A stretch of 64,000 bases of DNA from Pseudomonas serbica (GCF_028823535.1 NZ_JAQIYM010000001.1:496001-560000); one strand, 5' to 3'; positions 45,067-54,549 are shown, numbered from the stretch's first letter. Notes: generated by a model not told the origin, from the sequence alone. Numbers and translations are program-made.

Positions 45067-45963
45067 ATGAACGCGCTGACTTTGCCCGATATCGCTGCGC
45101 AGGCCTCACGCCAAGCCCTGTCACTGGAGTGGGTGGGCATGTGTGGCATTGCCCTACCCGTTTTGCTCGACGGCAAACTATTGTCTGCAACGGCCGATGC
45201 CGGTGTGAGTCTCGATAACGACGAGGCGCGCGGTATCCATATGTCGCGGCTGTACCTGGCGCTGCAAACGCTTGAGCAAGAAACGCTCTCGCCCAAGCTG
45301 CTGCGACAGGTTTTGAGCAGCTTTCTGGACAGTCACGAAGGACTGTCAAACAGCGCTTATCTGAATATTCACACCGACTTGCTGTTGAAAAGGCCGGCAT
45401 TGATCAGTCCATTGGCTGGCTGGAAAAGCTATCCCGTCAGCATCGAAGCACGCTTGAAAAACGCGATGTTCCACGTGGAACTTAAAATCGCCCTCCCTTA
45501 TTCCTCAACATGTCCTTGCTCTGCAGCGCTTTCCCGACAGCTTATTCAGCAGAAATTTGTAGAAGATTTTGCCAACCAGGCTCTGCAACACACCGAGGTA
45601 CTGGCTTGGCTGGGTTCCACTGAAGGCATCGTCGCGACGCCCCACAGCCAACGCAGCACAGCGCAATTGAGTCTGCGCCTGCATGATTCTCAGGAGGAGC
45701 TTGCACTGATCGCGGTTATCAACGACGCCGAAGCAGCCCTCGGCACCGCCGTCCAAACCGCTGTCAAGCGCGCGGATGAACAGGCGTTCGCGTTGGCCAA
45801 CGGACAGAACCTGATGTTTTGCGAAGATGCCGCCCGGCGCTTGAACCTCGCCCTCAAACGCTCACCCGGCATCGCCGGATTTTTGGTTCGGGTTATCCAC
45901 GCAGAAAGTTTGCATGCCCACGATGCCGTTGCTGAAAGCCGCTGGAACTGGGAGACCGCCTGA
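45067..45963 (+). CDS. folE2: GTP cyclohydrolase FolE2 (type IB, zinc-independent)
   Basis: 298 aa from the ATG at 45067. FolE2 makes 7,8-dihydroneopterin triphosphate, the first step of folate synthesis, without the obligate zinc of FolE. The catalytic Cys lies in 'YSSTCPCSAALSRQL' near residue 150; 'SVEARL' type 'PVSIEARLKNAMFHVELKI' precedes it, and 'FCEDAARRLNLALKR' is the family C-terminal segment. Zur-derepressed FolE2 is an established zinc-sparing paralogue, and a Zur-like box lies directly upstream. Confidence 0.94.
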   Translation: MNALTLPDIAAQASRQALSLEWVGMCGIALPVLLDGKLLSATADAGVSLDNDEARGIHMSRLYLALQTLEQETLSPKLLRQVLSSFLDSHEGLSNSAYLNIHTDLLLKRPALISPLAGWKSYPVSIEARLKNAMFHVELKIALPYSSTCPCSAALSRQLIQQKFVEDFANQALQHTEVLAWLGSTEGIVATPHSQRSTAQLSLRLHDSQEELALIAVINDAEAALGTAVQTAVKRADEQAFALANGQNLMFCEDAARRLNLALKRSPGIAGFLVRVIHAESLHAHDAVAESRWNWETA

Positions 45964-46156
45964 TGCGTTTATGGGCGTTCCGTTAAGGTATTTATCGAGA
46001 GCGTGGTGTATATCCACATCGGTCTGGTACGCGACTACAAGGGCCTTGCAGCGCAAGTTTCGAATGGACACGACAAACGTCTAGATGACAGCGAACGGGG
46101 ATGGATCTAAGGTTTATCCGCTACGCATGTGATCGAAGCATTCGAGAATAACAATC
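45964..46156. other. 193-base gap between folE2 and the ThrRS-like gene
   Basis: Lower G+C than the flanks. It has no Zur-type palindrome, clear promoter or terminator, so the ThrRS-like gene may be cotranscribed with folE2. A short minus-strand frame (45862-46071) overlaps the folE2 end and lacks support. Confidence 0.5.
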
Positions 46157-47053
46157 ATGATCCAGATCACTTTGCCCGATGGTTCAATGCGTGAATACGA
46201 TCAACCGCTGTCCGTGCATGAGGTTGCCGCGAGTATTGGCCCCGGGCTGGCCAACGCTGCGGTAGCGGGTCGGGTGGATGGCCTGTTGGTCGACTGTGAG
46301 TTCGTGATCCGGGCCAATGCCCGGGTCAGCATCGTGACGCCCCAGGAACCCGACGGCCTGGAGATCCTCCGGCGCTCCTGTTCGCTGATGCTGGCGATGG
46401 CGGTCAAGCAACTGCATGCCCATGCTCAATTGCGCACCGGGTCGGCCTTGGGAGACGGATTCTATTGCGAGTTCAGTGTCGAGCGCCCAATGATGACCGC
46501 TGATCTGCCGCTGATCGAAGCGCGCATGCAATCATTGGCGGCGACCAACCATTCGATCCGCCGCAGTCGGAGCTCTCCGTCATCCGCCGATCTGTCGCTG
46601 TACCGCCTCGGGGATACCGAGTATTTGACGGCCGGCCCCCACGTCCCCACCACCAGAGTCCTGCAGGCCTTTGCCCTCGATCACATCAACGGCACCCTGC
46701 AGCAACGCATCTATGGTACCTGTTGGTCCAGCCACCAAGAGCTACAGCAGTGGCGCCTGCCGGCCCATGTGGTAGTCGTCAGCATGGATGACCGCCAGGC
46801 CAGCTATGCCCATGCGGTCACCGAACGCTTGCGCCGCAGTGGCGTGCGCGCACTGGCAGATCTACGTAATGAGAAGGTTCGCCACAAGATTCGACATCAC
46901 AGTCAGACGGTGCCGTACCTGGTGGTGGTCGGAGAAAAGGAAAAGGCTGGCGGGTATGTCAGCGTGCGTAATCGCAACGGGGAGGATTTTGGCAGGATGA
47001 AGATTGAGGCGGTGTGTGAGTGGTTGGGGCAACCAGGGATTTCAGGTGCCTGA
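46157..47053 (+). CDS. Core-less threonyl-tRNA synthetase-like protein (TGS + remnant editing + anticodon-binding)
   Basis: 298 aa versus about 640 for ThrRS. An N-terminal TGS domain (1-61, 'MIQITLPDGSMREYDQPLSV') is followed by an N2/SAD editing-type domain (about 62-195, with 'TGSALGDGFYCEFSVERPMM', 'DTEYLTAGPHVPTTRVLQAF', 'LQQRIYGTCW') and then directly by the anticodon-binding domain (200-295, 'VRALADLRNEKVRHKIRHHS', 'VPYLVVVGEKEKAGGYVSVR'). The whole class II catalytic core of about 300 residues, with the three zinc ligands, is absent without a frameshift. Editing residues are also changed: HxxxH is LxxxM (77/81) and the Cys of C-R-G-P-H is Thr158. It cannot charge tRNA; RNA binding is plausible. 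Confidence 0.9.
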   Translation: MIQITLPDGSMREYDQPLSVHEVAASIGPGLANAAVAGRVDGLLVDCEFVIRANARVSIVTPQEPDGLEILRRSCSLMLAMAVKQLHAHAQLRTGSALGDGFYCEFSVERPMMTADLPLIEARMQSLAATNHSIRRSRSSPSSADLSLYRLGDTEYLTAGPHVPTTRVLQAFALDHINGTLQQRIYGTCWSSHQELQQWRLPAHVVVVSMDDRQASYAHAVTERLRRSGVRALADLRNEKVRHKIRHHSQTVPYLVVVGEKEKAGGYVSVRNRNGEDFGRMKIEAVCEWLGQPGISGA

Positions 47054-47060
47054 TCCAACA

Positions 47061-47085
47061 AGCCTCGCTCCGGAAGAACGAGGCT
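47061..47085. terminator. Hairpin between the ThrRS-like and DUF3617 genes
   Basis: AGCCTCG/CGAGGCT stem around an 11-base loop in the gap of the convergent genes. There is no T-run, so termination is uncertain. Confidence 0.4.
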
Positions 47086-47099
47086 GCCTGCGAAACTGT

Positions 47100-47621
47100 T
47101 TACGCTCTTGGCTTCACGGTACCGCAATCCTGCCCCAACCAGACCGCACGGGTATCGAGGCTACCCTTCTGCTGAATGCCGGTGGCGTTGAACGTACCGT
47201 TGACCTTGGTGGTGAACTCGCGATCGCTGAGGAACGTGGCAACACCCGCACCCTGCGCTTTCGGGCAGCTGAAACGGAATTTCCACTGATTGCCGGTACG
47301 CTCGGTGATTTGCTGGGTGCAGCCCGATTGTGGATCGGTCAGGGGAATATTGTCGCTCTTGACCTGCTCTGGCGTCAGGCATGCCCGGATACCTTTGCCG
47401 CCCATGGTGATGCCCTGCTTCTCCAGCTGGGCGCGCTGTTCAGGGGTCATCTGGCTTTGAATCTGACCGAGGATCAATTGCAGATCCGGCAGGTTCTGGT
47501 CATCGACTTTCATGTTGCTCGAGGTCAATTCCCACAAACCTGGCTGCAGCATCTGCGCGTGAGCCGCCACAGGAAGTACCAAACCAAATGCCATGGCCAA
47601 ACCCAGCAGACGAACGTTCAT
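47100..47621 (-). CDS. DUF3617 family exported protein
   Basis: 173 aa with a signal peptide (MNVRLLGLAMAFGLVLPVAA, cleavage near AHA-QM). The mature start 'MLQPGLWELTSSNMKVDDQN' is the DUF3617 signature (P-G-x-W-E), with cysteines at 'IRACLTPEQVK', 'QSGCTQQITER', 'RFSCPKAQGAG' and 'GQDCGTVKPRA' probably forming disulfides. Predicted periplasmic; function unknown. It is convergent with the ThrRS-like gene and divergent from cls. Confidence 0.88.
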   Translation of the reverse strand: MNVRLLGLAMAFGLVLPVAAHAQMLQPGLWELTSSNMKVDDQNLPDLQLILGQIQSQMTPEQRAQLEKQGITMGGKGIRACLTPEQVKSDNIPLTDPQSGCTQQITERTGNQWKFRFSCPKAQGAGVATFLSDREFTTKVNGTFNATGIQQKGSLDTRAVWLGQDCGTVKPRA

Positions 47622-47753
47622 CGAGTAACTCCTGATCAGTAGTGGCCGTTAGACGTCGCCGGCGGGCTTCGGTTCATGGGCCAATTAAATAGCGACATTC
47701 TGCACGGAACATGGTCTGTTAAGCATTGAATCTTCAGGAGCAAGGCTGCCCCC

Positions 47754-49193
47754 ATGGATTATTTTGGACCGCATGTTTTCGGTTATGTCATCGCGCTGCT
47801 GCACTCATTGGGCCTGATCGCGGCAATCCATGCCGTGCTCACTGTCCGAACCGCCCAAGGCTCGATTGCCTGGGCGCTCTCATTGTTGTTCATGCCTTAC
47901 CTGACACTCATCCCCTATCTGGTATTCGGCCGCAGTTCCTTCGACGGTTACATCAAGGCGCGGCGCCAAGCCAACGAGGAGATGCGCAAGGCCGTTTCAG
48001 AGCTCAACTGGCGGCCATGGGTGGAGGAAGCCCTCACCGCCCGAGCTTCCAGCGCCTACGCGTCGTTACGGGCGATGCCGAAGCTGGGGCGCATGCCTTG
48101 CCTGGCAAACAATGAAGTGCAGTTGCTGGTTAACGGTCATGCGACCTTCCAGGCGATTTTCCACGCCATCAGCCAGGCCAAAGAAGCCGTATTGGTGCAG
48201 TTCTTCATCATCCACGACGACCGCCTGGGCCGACGCCTGCGAGACCTTTTGCTGCAAAAAGCCAGTGAAGGCGTGGCGACTTACCTGCTCTACGACCGCA
48301 TCGGCAGCCACTCACTGCCCCACAGTTACGTCCAGTCGCTGCGCGATGGTGGCGTCGCGGTCAAAGCCTTTGCCACCCGCAGCGGCTGGCTCAATCGCTT
48401 CCAGGTAAACTTTCGCAACCACCGCAAGATAGTGGTCGTCGACGGTATTCTTGGCTTCGTCGGCGGCCACAACGTCGGCGACGAATACATGGGCGAGAAG
48501 CCACCCTTGGCACCGTGGCGCGATACCCATGTGCAAGTACGTGGGCCGGTAGTGGCCTGCATGCAGGAGTCTTTCGCCGAAGACTGGTTCTGGGCGGCTC
48601 GGGAATTACCGCAGCTGATTCTGCCGCAGGTGTATCCGGACGACGGGGTGCTTTGCCAGATGCTCGCCAGCGGTCCGGCGGACGCTTATGAAACCTGCTC
48701 GCTGTTCTTCGTCGAAGCGATCCATGCATCGACTGAACGCGTGTGGATCACCAGCCCCTATTTCATCCCCGACGAAGCAGTTCTCGCCGCGTTACGCCTG
48801 GCGGTCTTGCGCGGCGTCGATGTGCGGATCCTGCTGCCATCTCGGCCTGACCACCGAATCGTCTACGCCGCTTCCAGCCTCTATGCCTTTGAAGCCGTGC
48901 GCGCCGGTGTGCGGGTGTTCCGTTACGAACCCGGGTTCCTGCATCAGAAGGTGGTATTGATCGATAGCGAAATCAGCGCCATTGGCAGCGCCAACATGGA
49001 TAACCGTTCGTTTCGCTTGAATTTCGAAGTGATGCTGCTAACGGTCGACAAGGCGTTCGCAGCCCAGGTGGAGCAGATGCTCAACGATGACTTCGGCCTG
49101 GCTCACGAAATCGCCAAGGACGAAGGCCGGGAGACCCACCGCTTGCAGCAGGTCGGCATGCGGGTCGCCCGGCTTATTTCACCCATCCTCTAG
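47754..49193 (+). CDS. cls: Cardiolipin synthase
   Basis: 479 aa. Two N-terminal membrane helices (1-65) and two HKD phospholipase-D motifs: '[20 protein letters not shown]' (H-R-K form near residue 220) and '[20 protein letters not shown]' (H-Q-K near 395). It condenses phosphatidylglycerols to cardiolipin at the inner membrane. Length and order match ClsA. The stop codon shares four bases (CTAG) with the stop of the convergent cfa gene. Confidence 0.95.
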   Translation: MDYFGPHVFGYVIALLHSLGLIAAIHAVLTVRTAQGSIAWALSLLFMPYLTLIPYLVFGRSSFDGYIKARRQANEEMRKAVSELNWRPWVEEALTARASSAYASLRAMPKLGRMPCLANNEVQLLVNGHATFQAIFHAISQAKEAVLVQFFIIHDDRLGRRLRDLLLQKASEGVATYLLYDRIGSHSLPHSYVQSLRDGGVAVKAFATRSGWLNRFQVNFRNHRKIVVVDGILGFVGGHNVGDEYMGEKPPLAPWRDTHVQVRGPVVACMQESFAEDWFWAARELPQLILPQVYPDDGVLCQMLASGPADAYETCSLFFVEAIHASTERVWITSPYFIPDEAVLAALRLAVLRGVDVRILLPSRPDHRIVYAASSLYAFEAVRAGVRVFRYEPGFLHQKVVLIDSEISAIGSANMDNRSFRLNFEVMLLTVDKAFAAQVEQMLNDDFGLAHEIAKDEGRETHRLQQVGMRVARLISPIL

Positions 49194-50374
49194 GGATTGT
49201 AGATATCGTCTCGCGTCCACGGCAGCTCATGGCTGCCATCGGCGTGGGCCTTCACCGCGAGAATCTGGTGCAGGTTGATCCAGCCACGGGCGAACGCGTA
49301 GGCACAACCGGCCAGGTACAGGCGCCAGATTCGCAGGGCTTGATCAGGCACCAGTTTCGAAGCGGCCTCAAGGTTGTCTTCCAGCCGTTCGCTCCAGTGA
49401 TCCAGGGTCCGCGCGTAGTGCAGGCGCAGACTCTCGACATCGACGATCTCCAGCCCTGCTTCACTGATCTCGGCAGAAATCATCGACAGGTGCGGCAGCT
49501 CGCCATTGGGGAACACGTATTTCTCGATGAAATCACCGGCCCCGCGTCCCACGGGACGTCCATCGATGTGCTTGGCGGTGATCCCGTGGTTCATCACCAG
49601 ACCGCCCTCTTTCACCGCGCCGAACAGGGTTTTGCAGTACTCAGCCAGGTTCGCATGCCCGACGTGTTCGAACATGCCGACGCTGACCACTTTGTCGAAG
49701 CGCCCGTCCTGGGGCAGGTCGCGGTAGTCGAGCAACTGCAGCTCGACCAGATCCTCCAGGCCTTCTTCTTTAACACGCTCACGCGCCAGGCCCAGTTGCT
49801 CTTTGCTGAGGGTAATCCCAAATACTTTCGCACCGAACTCACGAGCCGCATACCGCGCCAACCCGCCCCAACCGCAGCCGACATCCAGCAAATACTCGCC
49901 TGGTTGAAGCCGTAACTTACGACACAGGTGGCGAAATTTTGCTTGCTGGGCTTGCTCAAGGGTTTCGCTGCCAGTCTCGAAATAGGCGCAGGAATAAGCC
50001 ATGTCACTGTCGAGCCACAGCTGATAAAACGCGTTGGAGAGGTCGTAGTGGTAGGAAATCGCCTTGGCATCTGTCTCCTTGTCGTGGACAGTGCGCACAG
50101 GCTGACTGTCGAGCTCACCGAGCAATGCCTGGCTCCATTCATCACAGACCCGAATCACATCGCTGATGGAGCCTTCCAGCTCCAGTTTGCCCTCAACGAA
50201 CGCCGCCCCGAGTGCATCAAGGCTAGGATGGGTGAACTGGGAAACCATTTGTGGGTCCTTGACCACAATAGTGACACTGGGCGTCGGCCCCAGATTGAAT
50301 TCATGGCCGTCCCAGAGTCGCAGGCGTAACGGTAACTGCAGATTCTGTAAGGCCGGTGGAAGTTGCGCGAGCAT
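49190..50374 (-). CDS. cfa: Cyclopropane-fatty-acyl-phospholipid synthase
   Basis: 394 aa SAM-dependent enzyme that adds methylene across cis double bonds of membrane fatty acids, mostly at entry to stationary phase. '[20 protein letters not shown]' and '[20 protein letters not shown]' are the substrate segment, '[20 protein letters not shown]' is the SAM-binding motif I, and '[20 protein letters not shown]' carries the conserved Glu-His. It is convergent with cls with overlapping stop codons. Confidence 0.95.
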   Translation of the reverse strand: MLAQLPPALQNLQLPLRLRLWDGHEFNLGPTPSVTIVVKDPQMVSQFTHPSLDALGAAFVEGKLELEGSISDVIRVCDEWSQALLGELDSQPVRTVHDKETDAKAISYHYDLSNAFYQLWLDSDMAYSCAYFETGSETLEQAQQAKFRHLCRKLRLQPGEYLLDVGCGWGGLARYAAREFGAKVFGITLSKEQLGLARERVKEEGLEDLVELQLLDYRDLPQDGRFDKVVSVGMFEHVGHANLAEYCKTLFGAVKEGGLVMNHGITAKHIDGRPVGRGAGDFIEKYVFPNGELPHLSMISAEISEAGLEIVDVESLRLHYARTLDHWSERLEDNLEAASKLVPDQALRIWRLYLAGCAYAFARGWINLHQILAVKAHADGSHELPWTRDDIYNP

Positions 50375-50552
50375 GGAAAATCCCCCTTGTTTCAGACGTC
50401 TGCTGAGAGGTTAGACCATCCTTGAAAAGTAGCAGGCTATCGATTTGATAGCGATCTCCTATGAATCCAGTATGGCTCCGAATTCACAGAAATGACTGCT
50501 CTCACCTAAGATGACTGCAAATACGGCCAACAGTTCTGTATTTTCCAGCCCC

Positions 50553-52463
50553 TCACAACTCGTCCTTGAGCTTGAGAAGCGGCTCCTGAAAGCGCAGCAA
50601 ACGCCCGGCATTGCCCAACACCAACAACGTACTGAGGTTATGCAGCAACGCCGCGATCATCGCACCTGCTGCCCCGAGCCAGCCAAACGCCGCGAAAGCA
50701 ACGATCGCCAACGTCCAACCCAGACCGATAATCACATTGACTTGCAGGGTCTGACGGCATTGCCGGCTTAATCGCACACAGGTTCCAAGGCGCCGCAGAT
50801 CGCTACCAATCAGCACGATATCCGCTGAAGCCAGCGCGATGTCTGCCCCGCCCGCGCCCATCGCCACACCCACAACGCCGGCCTTGAGCGCCAGCGAATC
50901 GTTGATACCATCGCCCACTACCATAGGACGAAAACCGTTACCGATTTCTTTCAGCACGCGATTCAACTTGTCCTCGGGCAGGGCCTGCGCTTCGACATCA
51001 ACGATGCCGACATCGCGGGCGAGAGCGTCAGCGACACTGCGCCGGTCGCCGGTAAGCAGAAGTTGCCGGCCCAATCCCAGTTCCCTCAGCTCGCTCAAGG
51101 CAAATTGCGCTTCCGGTTTAACGCTGTCGGCCAACAACAACCAGGCGAGAAACTCGCCGTTAAGCGCCACCCCGGCAATGGGGCCGTCGTGGTCGGGAAC
51201 GTCTGAGGTATTTATGCCCAACCGGGCGAACAACTCCGGCCGCCCCAGCGCGGCCTCGCCTTGCTCCGTCATGGCCACCACACCCAATCCCTGACGTTCG
51301 TGAATGTCCGCCAACAACAGACAATCCTCTTGGGCAACCAGCCCGGCCAGTGCCCGGCTGACCGGGTGGCTACTGGCGGAGCCGAGGCTGGCGGCGAGTT
51401 TCACGACCTGGTTGCGATCAGCCGACGGGCCCTCAATGGATTGCAGGCGCAAGGTGCCGAAAGTCAGGGTTCCGGTCTTGTCGACCACCAGCGATGTCAG
51501 GTCTGCCAGCTCCTCGAGAAACGCCGAACTGCGAATCAGAATGCCGTGCCGTGCTGCCACCGCTACCCCGGCAATCGCCGTTGCTGGCGCCGACAACACC
51601 AACGCACAAGGGCAGGCAGCCACCAACACCGCGAGCATGGCCTGGGCATCGTTGGTGATGAACCATGTCACTGCGGCCAGCAGCAACACCACGACCATGT
51701 AGCTCCCGGCGTAACGCTCCAGCAACCGGGTGATCGGCGGCTTCGAACGCTCGGCGTTTTGCATCAGCGCGATCACTTTGCCGAGGGTCGATTCGTGGCC
51801 GGTTCGAGTCACTTCAATGCGCAACAGGCCATCGAGATTGATCGCCCCACCAAATATCAACATGCCGACGCCCGCCTCCATCGGCACTGACTCACCGGTA
51901 ATGGATGCGGTGTCCAGACTCGCCTGACCGGACAGCACACGGCCATCGGCCGGTACCCGATCACCGGCACGGACTTCCACCTGATCGCCTGCCCTGAGCG
52001 TAGTGTTATCGACTTCGACGACTGAGCCATCCGCCTGAACCTTGCGCGCGTGGCTGCGTGTCAGTTTGCCGAGGGCATGAATGTCTTCCTGCGAACCGAT
52101 CACGCTGCGCTCTTCCAGCACATGGCCGAAGATCATGATGATCGGCAGCAATGCGGCGGTCAGCAAATCGCCCGTTGCCCAGGCTCCGAGCATGGCCAGG
52201 GCAATCAGTTGATCAGTGATGCCGTGCAGGCTCGGATACCGCAGGCTGTACCAGGCCGAACGCATCACGGGCACGGCCACCAGCACGGAAGCAAAACCCA
52301 GCAACAACTGGCTGACGCCGGTCTGTTCCGGCGACAACCAGCGCCAAACGAGGCCAAGCGCGAGCAAACCGAGTGCGAGCATGGCCAGGGTCAATTGGCG
52401 AGCAGCGCTGCGTTGTTCGGCCGAGGACAACATGCTCGGTGCAGCGGCTGATTGAGCGGTCAT
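50553..52463 (-). CDS. P1B-type heavy-metal ATPase without an HMA domain
   Basis: 636 aa. Eight membrane helices are expected; the metal-site helix carries 'LVAACPCALVLSAPATAIAG' (CPC). Phosphorylation site 'SLVVDKTGTLTFGT', actuator 'DTASITGESVPMEAG', P1B 'SASSHPVSRALAG' (HP) and hinge 'PMVVGDGINDSLALKAG' are intact. The last helix reads 'MIAALLHNLSTLLVLGNAGR', without the acidic residue of ZntA-type zinc pumps, so the metal is uncertain. There is no N-terminal CxxC HMA domain. It is last gene of a four-gene operon, overlapping the upstream SPFH gene by ATGA. Confidence 0.93.
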   Translation of the reverse strand: MTAQSAAAPSMLSSAEQRSAARQLTLAMLALGLLALGLVWRWLSPEQTGVSQLLLGFASVLVAVPVMRSAWYSLRYPSLHGITDQLIALAMLGAWATGDLLTAALLPIIMIFGHVLEERSVIGSQEDIHALGKLTRSHARKVQADGSVVEVDNTTLRAGDQVEVRAGDRVPADGRVLSGQASLDTASITGESVPMEAGVGMLIFGGAINLDGLLRIEVTRTGHESTLGKVIALMQNAERSKPPITRLLERYAGSYMVVVLLLAAVTWFITNDAQAMLAVLVAACPCALVLSAPATAIAGVAVAARHGILIRSSAFLEELADLTSLVVDKTGTLTFGTLRLQSIEGPSADRNQVVKLAASLGSASSHPVSRALAGLVAQEDCLLLADIHERQGLGVVAMTEQGEAALGRPELFARLGINTSDVPDHDGPIAGVALNGEFLAWLLLADSVKPEAQFALSELRELGLGRQLLLTGDRRSVADALARDVGIVDVEAQALPEDKLNRVLKEIGNGFRPMVVGDGINDSLALKAGVVGVAMGAGGADIALASADIVLIGSDLRRLGTCVRLSRQCRQTLQVNVIIGLGWTLAIVAFAAFGWLGAAGAMIAALLHNLSTLLVLGNAGRLLRFQEPLLKLKDEL

Positions 52464-53518
52464 TGTGCTGCTCCCTGAATGATCAGGCGGGAATCGTCTA
52501 GTGGATCAACCGTGGTGACTGAACCAGCTTGGCCAAGAATTTTCGGCATCCGCTCGCGGTAGATTCGAAACAACATTTGCGGGTCTACGCCTTGTTGTTG
52601 CGTGCTGGCCAGACTCACCACCGTGGCGGTATCGGCAGACGCTTTCGCCAGCCGCTCACTCGCCTGGGCGTGGGCGACTTGCAGCGTGCGGTCGGCTTGT
52701 TCATTGGCTGCCTGGATCAGTTTCTCGGCGTCAGTGCGCGCGTTGGCAACGGCTTTGTCGGCTTGCTGGCTGGCGGTCAGCACGGCGTTGAAGGCGTTGA
52801 CTGCAGGGCCCGGCAGACTCGATTGCACATCGACCCGCGCCACTTCGATTCCCAGCCCCTGCCCCGTCGTTGCCAATTGCGCGAGGCGTTGGTTGATGCC
52901 TTGCACCAGGTCTCCTCGCAAACGCTCGCGTCTTTCTGCTGCCTGATTGTCAGCGCCGGTCAACTCCGGTCGTGCGACCAGAATAGTGTCCAGATCTCGT
53001 GCCGCAGCGAGTGCCACGGCACTGCGGGTCACCAATCGATCCAGGGCCGGCAGCAAATGTTCGCCTTGAAGCACGAAGGCATAGGGCTGCGTAACCTTGT
53101 AGAAAACCCGCACATCCAGTTGCACCACACCGGCATCCCCGGTCAGCAAATAACCGGAACCGGCCAGTGCATCACTGATGGGCGACGCAAAACTTGCCGC
53201 GCGATCCGCCTGCAAGGCGGACTCTGTGCGCAACAGATTCTCCACCCGACGCTCGATTACCCGGTCGGCTGCCGGCAGCAAAATGACCTGTTCAAACGGT
53301 CGCGGCCAGGCCAGCAGCAAACCGGCATCCTGGATGCGATCCAGCGCGCCGAAGTGCAAAACCACCGCACGACTTTGTGGATCAATCTGTCGTACATTCG
53401 AGAACGCCCACACCAAAGCGGCCAATACCGTCACCGCATAGAGGGCGAGAAACGCCAAACGCCCAGCTTGAATCCATGGGCTGCTCAACTCATTTGTTCC
53501 ACGTGGAACCAAATTCAT
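52460..53518 (-). CDS. SPFH/HflK-like membrane protein C
   Basis: 352 aa. One N-terminal membrane helix ('LAFLALYAVTVLAALVWAFS') is followed by an SPFH (band 7) domain (about 45-245) starting 'VRQIDPQSRAVVLHFGALDR' and a helical region rich in Ala/Gln/Glu ('ASQQADKAVANARTDAEKLI') typical of HflK/HflC-type oligomers. Annotated relatives are called 'protease modulator HflK'. Its start overlaps the stop of SPFH-B (ATGA), and its stop overlaps the ATPase start, so all four proteins are likely made together. Confidence 0.9.
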   Translation of the reverse strand: MNLVPRGTNELSSPWIQAGRLAFLALYAVTVLAALVWAFSNVRQIDPQSRAVVLHFGALDRIQDAGLLLAWPRPFEQVILLPAADRVIERRVENLLRTESALQADRAASFASPISDALAGSGYLLTGDAGVVQLDVRVFYKVTQPYAFVLQGEHLLPALDRLVTRSAVALAAARDLDTILVARPELTGADNQAAERRERLRGDLVQGINQRLAQLATTGQGLGIEVARVDVQSSLPGPAVNAFNAVLTASQQADKAVANARTDAEKLIQAANEQADRTLQVAHAQASERLAKASADTATVVSLASTQQQGVDPQMLFRIYRERMPKILGQAGSVTTVDPLDDSRLIIQGAAQ

Positions 53519-54549
53519 GGCTGTGATCCGGGTTCATTTTCGAGCGTCGGCGGGCCCTCGACCAATGCCCGGAAAGGCGCGGAATCGGTACGCAGGATCA
53601 ACTTCGTCCCCGGCGTGATCACGGTGCCCAAGGTGTCGAGCGAACGCAGCAGGTTATAAAGCTGAGGTGAACTGGCGTAGGCGCGACCATAAATCTGCGC
53701 GGCTTCAATCCGCGATTGCGCCTCAATGTCGGCGGCTTTCACCGAGGCGTCAGCCTGGACGATTCGCGCATCACGCTCAGCGGCAGAGCGAATTTGCGCC
53801 GCTTCGCGCTTGCCGATGGCGGTGCGTTCGGTGGCGATGGTTTCGCGCTCGGCACGCATGCGATCGACCGTCGCAGTGAGCGTGACCGACGGCAAGGTCA
53901 ATCGCTCGATGCCGACTTGCAGCACTCGCACGCCATAGGTGGTCAGCAACTGCTGATCGATTTGCTTACGCAACTGAGCTTCAAAATCGGCGATGTGCAC
54001 TTGATTGGCGTCAGTGTTCACCAGGCTGGCCAGATCGAAACTGCTGGCAGTCGTCTCGAGAGCCGAGCCGACGAAGGTGCGAATCTGCCGTGCCGCTTCG
54101 TCCGGCTGGTTTTGCACGGCGCGCATGAAGCGCTGCACATTGTCTGGATCACCCTGCACCTGCCAGGCCACGTAAGCCTGAACAATGATGCGCAAGCCAT
54201 CGCGCGTACCCACATCCTGCAAACCACTGGACGTGGTGCGCAACCGCAGATCCACCGGAATCGCTGCTTCGAACGGCGCCGGCCAGCGCCAGCCAAGGCC
54301 AGGTTCCAACAACACTCGCGACGGATTGCCAAAACGCGTGATGACCGTCGCTTCTCCCGACCGCACCTGAACCAGGCTCGCAGCCGCCACGGCAAACGCC
54401 ACCAACAAAGCCGCCCAGCCCATGCGTCGCCAAGGGAATGGGCCGGCTTCTTGCGGATCACCGTGGTGGTGATGACCATGGTGATGTCCGCCATGGCCGT
54501 GATCGTGGCTGCTGTGGTCAGCGTGATCGTGAGTATGTGACTGGCTCAA
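53515..54549 (-). CDS. SPFH/HflK-like membrane protein B with histidine-rich N-terminus
   Basis: 344 aa with a TTG start: AGGAG lies 7 bases upstream and the TTGA overlaps the stop of SPFH-A; no in-frame ATG exists before the membrane helix. The first 33 residues hold 18 histidines and several acidic residues ('SHTHDHADHSSHDHGHGGHH'), a strong candidate for a metal-binding tail in the cytoplasm. A membrane helix ('MGWAALLVAFAVAAASLVQV') and an SPFH domain ('SGEATVITRFGNPSRVLLEP') follow, with a helical end. Such a tail is not part of ordinary HflK. Confidence 0.9.
   Translation of the reverse strand: MSQSHTHDHADHSSHDHGHGGHHHGHHHHGDPQEAGPFPWRRMGWAALLVAFAVAAASLVQVRSGEATVITRFGNPSRVLLEPGLGWRWPAPFEAAIPVDLRLRTTSSGLQDVGTRDGLRIIVQAYVAWQVQGDPDNVQRFMRAVQNQPDEAARQIRTFVGSALETTASSFDLASLVNTDANQVHIADFEAQLRKQIDQQLLTTYGVRVLQVGIERLTLPSVTLTATVDRMRAERETIATERTAIGKREAAQIRSAAERDARIVQADASVKAADIEAQSRIEAAQIYGRAYASSPQLYNLLRSLDTLGTVITPGTKLILRTDSAPFRALVEGPPTLENEPGSQP

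Noticed and set aside
45862..46071. 69-residue minus-strand frame between folE2 and the ThrRS-like gene
   Set aside because: Considered as a remnant gene. It overlaps the folE2 3' end, has no ribosome site, and no family can be named.
46157..47053. Pseudogene call for the ThrRS-like gene
   Set aside because: There is no frameshift or internal stop, codon use is normal, the deletion is at a domain border and the remaining domains look conserved, so a functional small protein is more likely.
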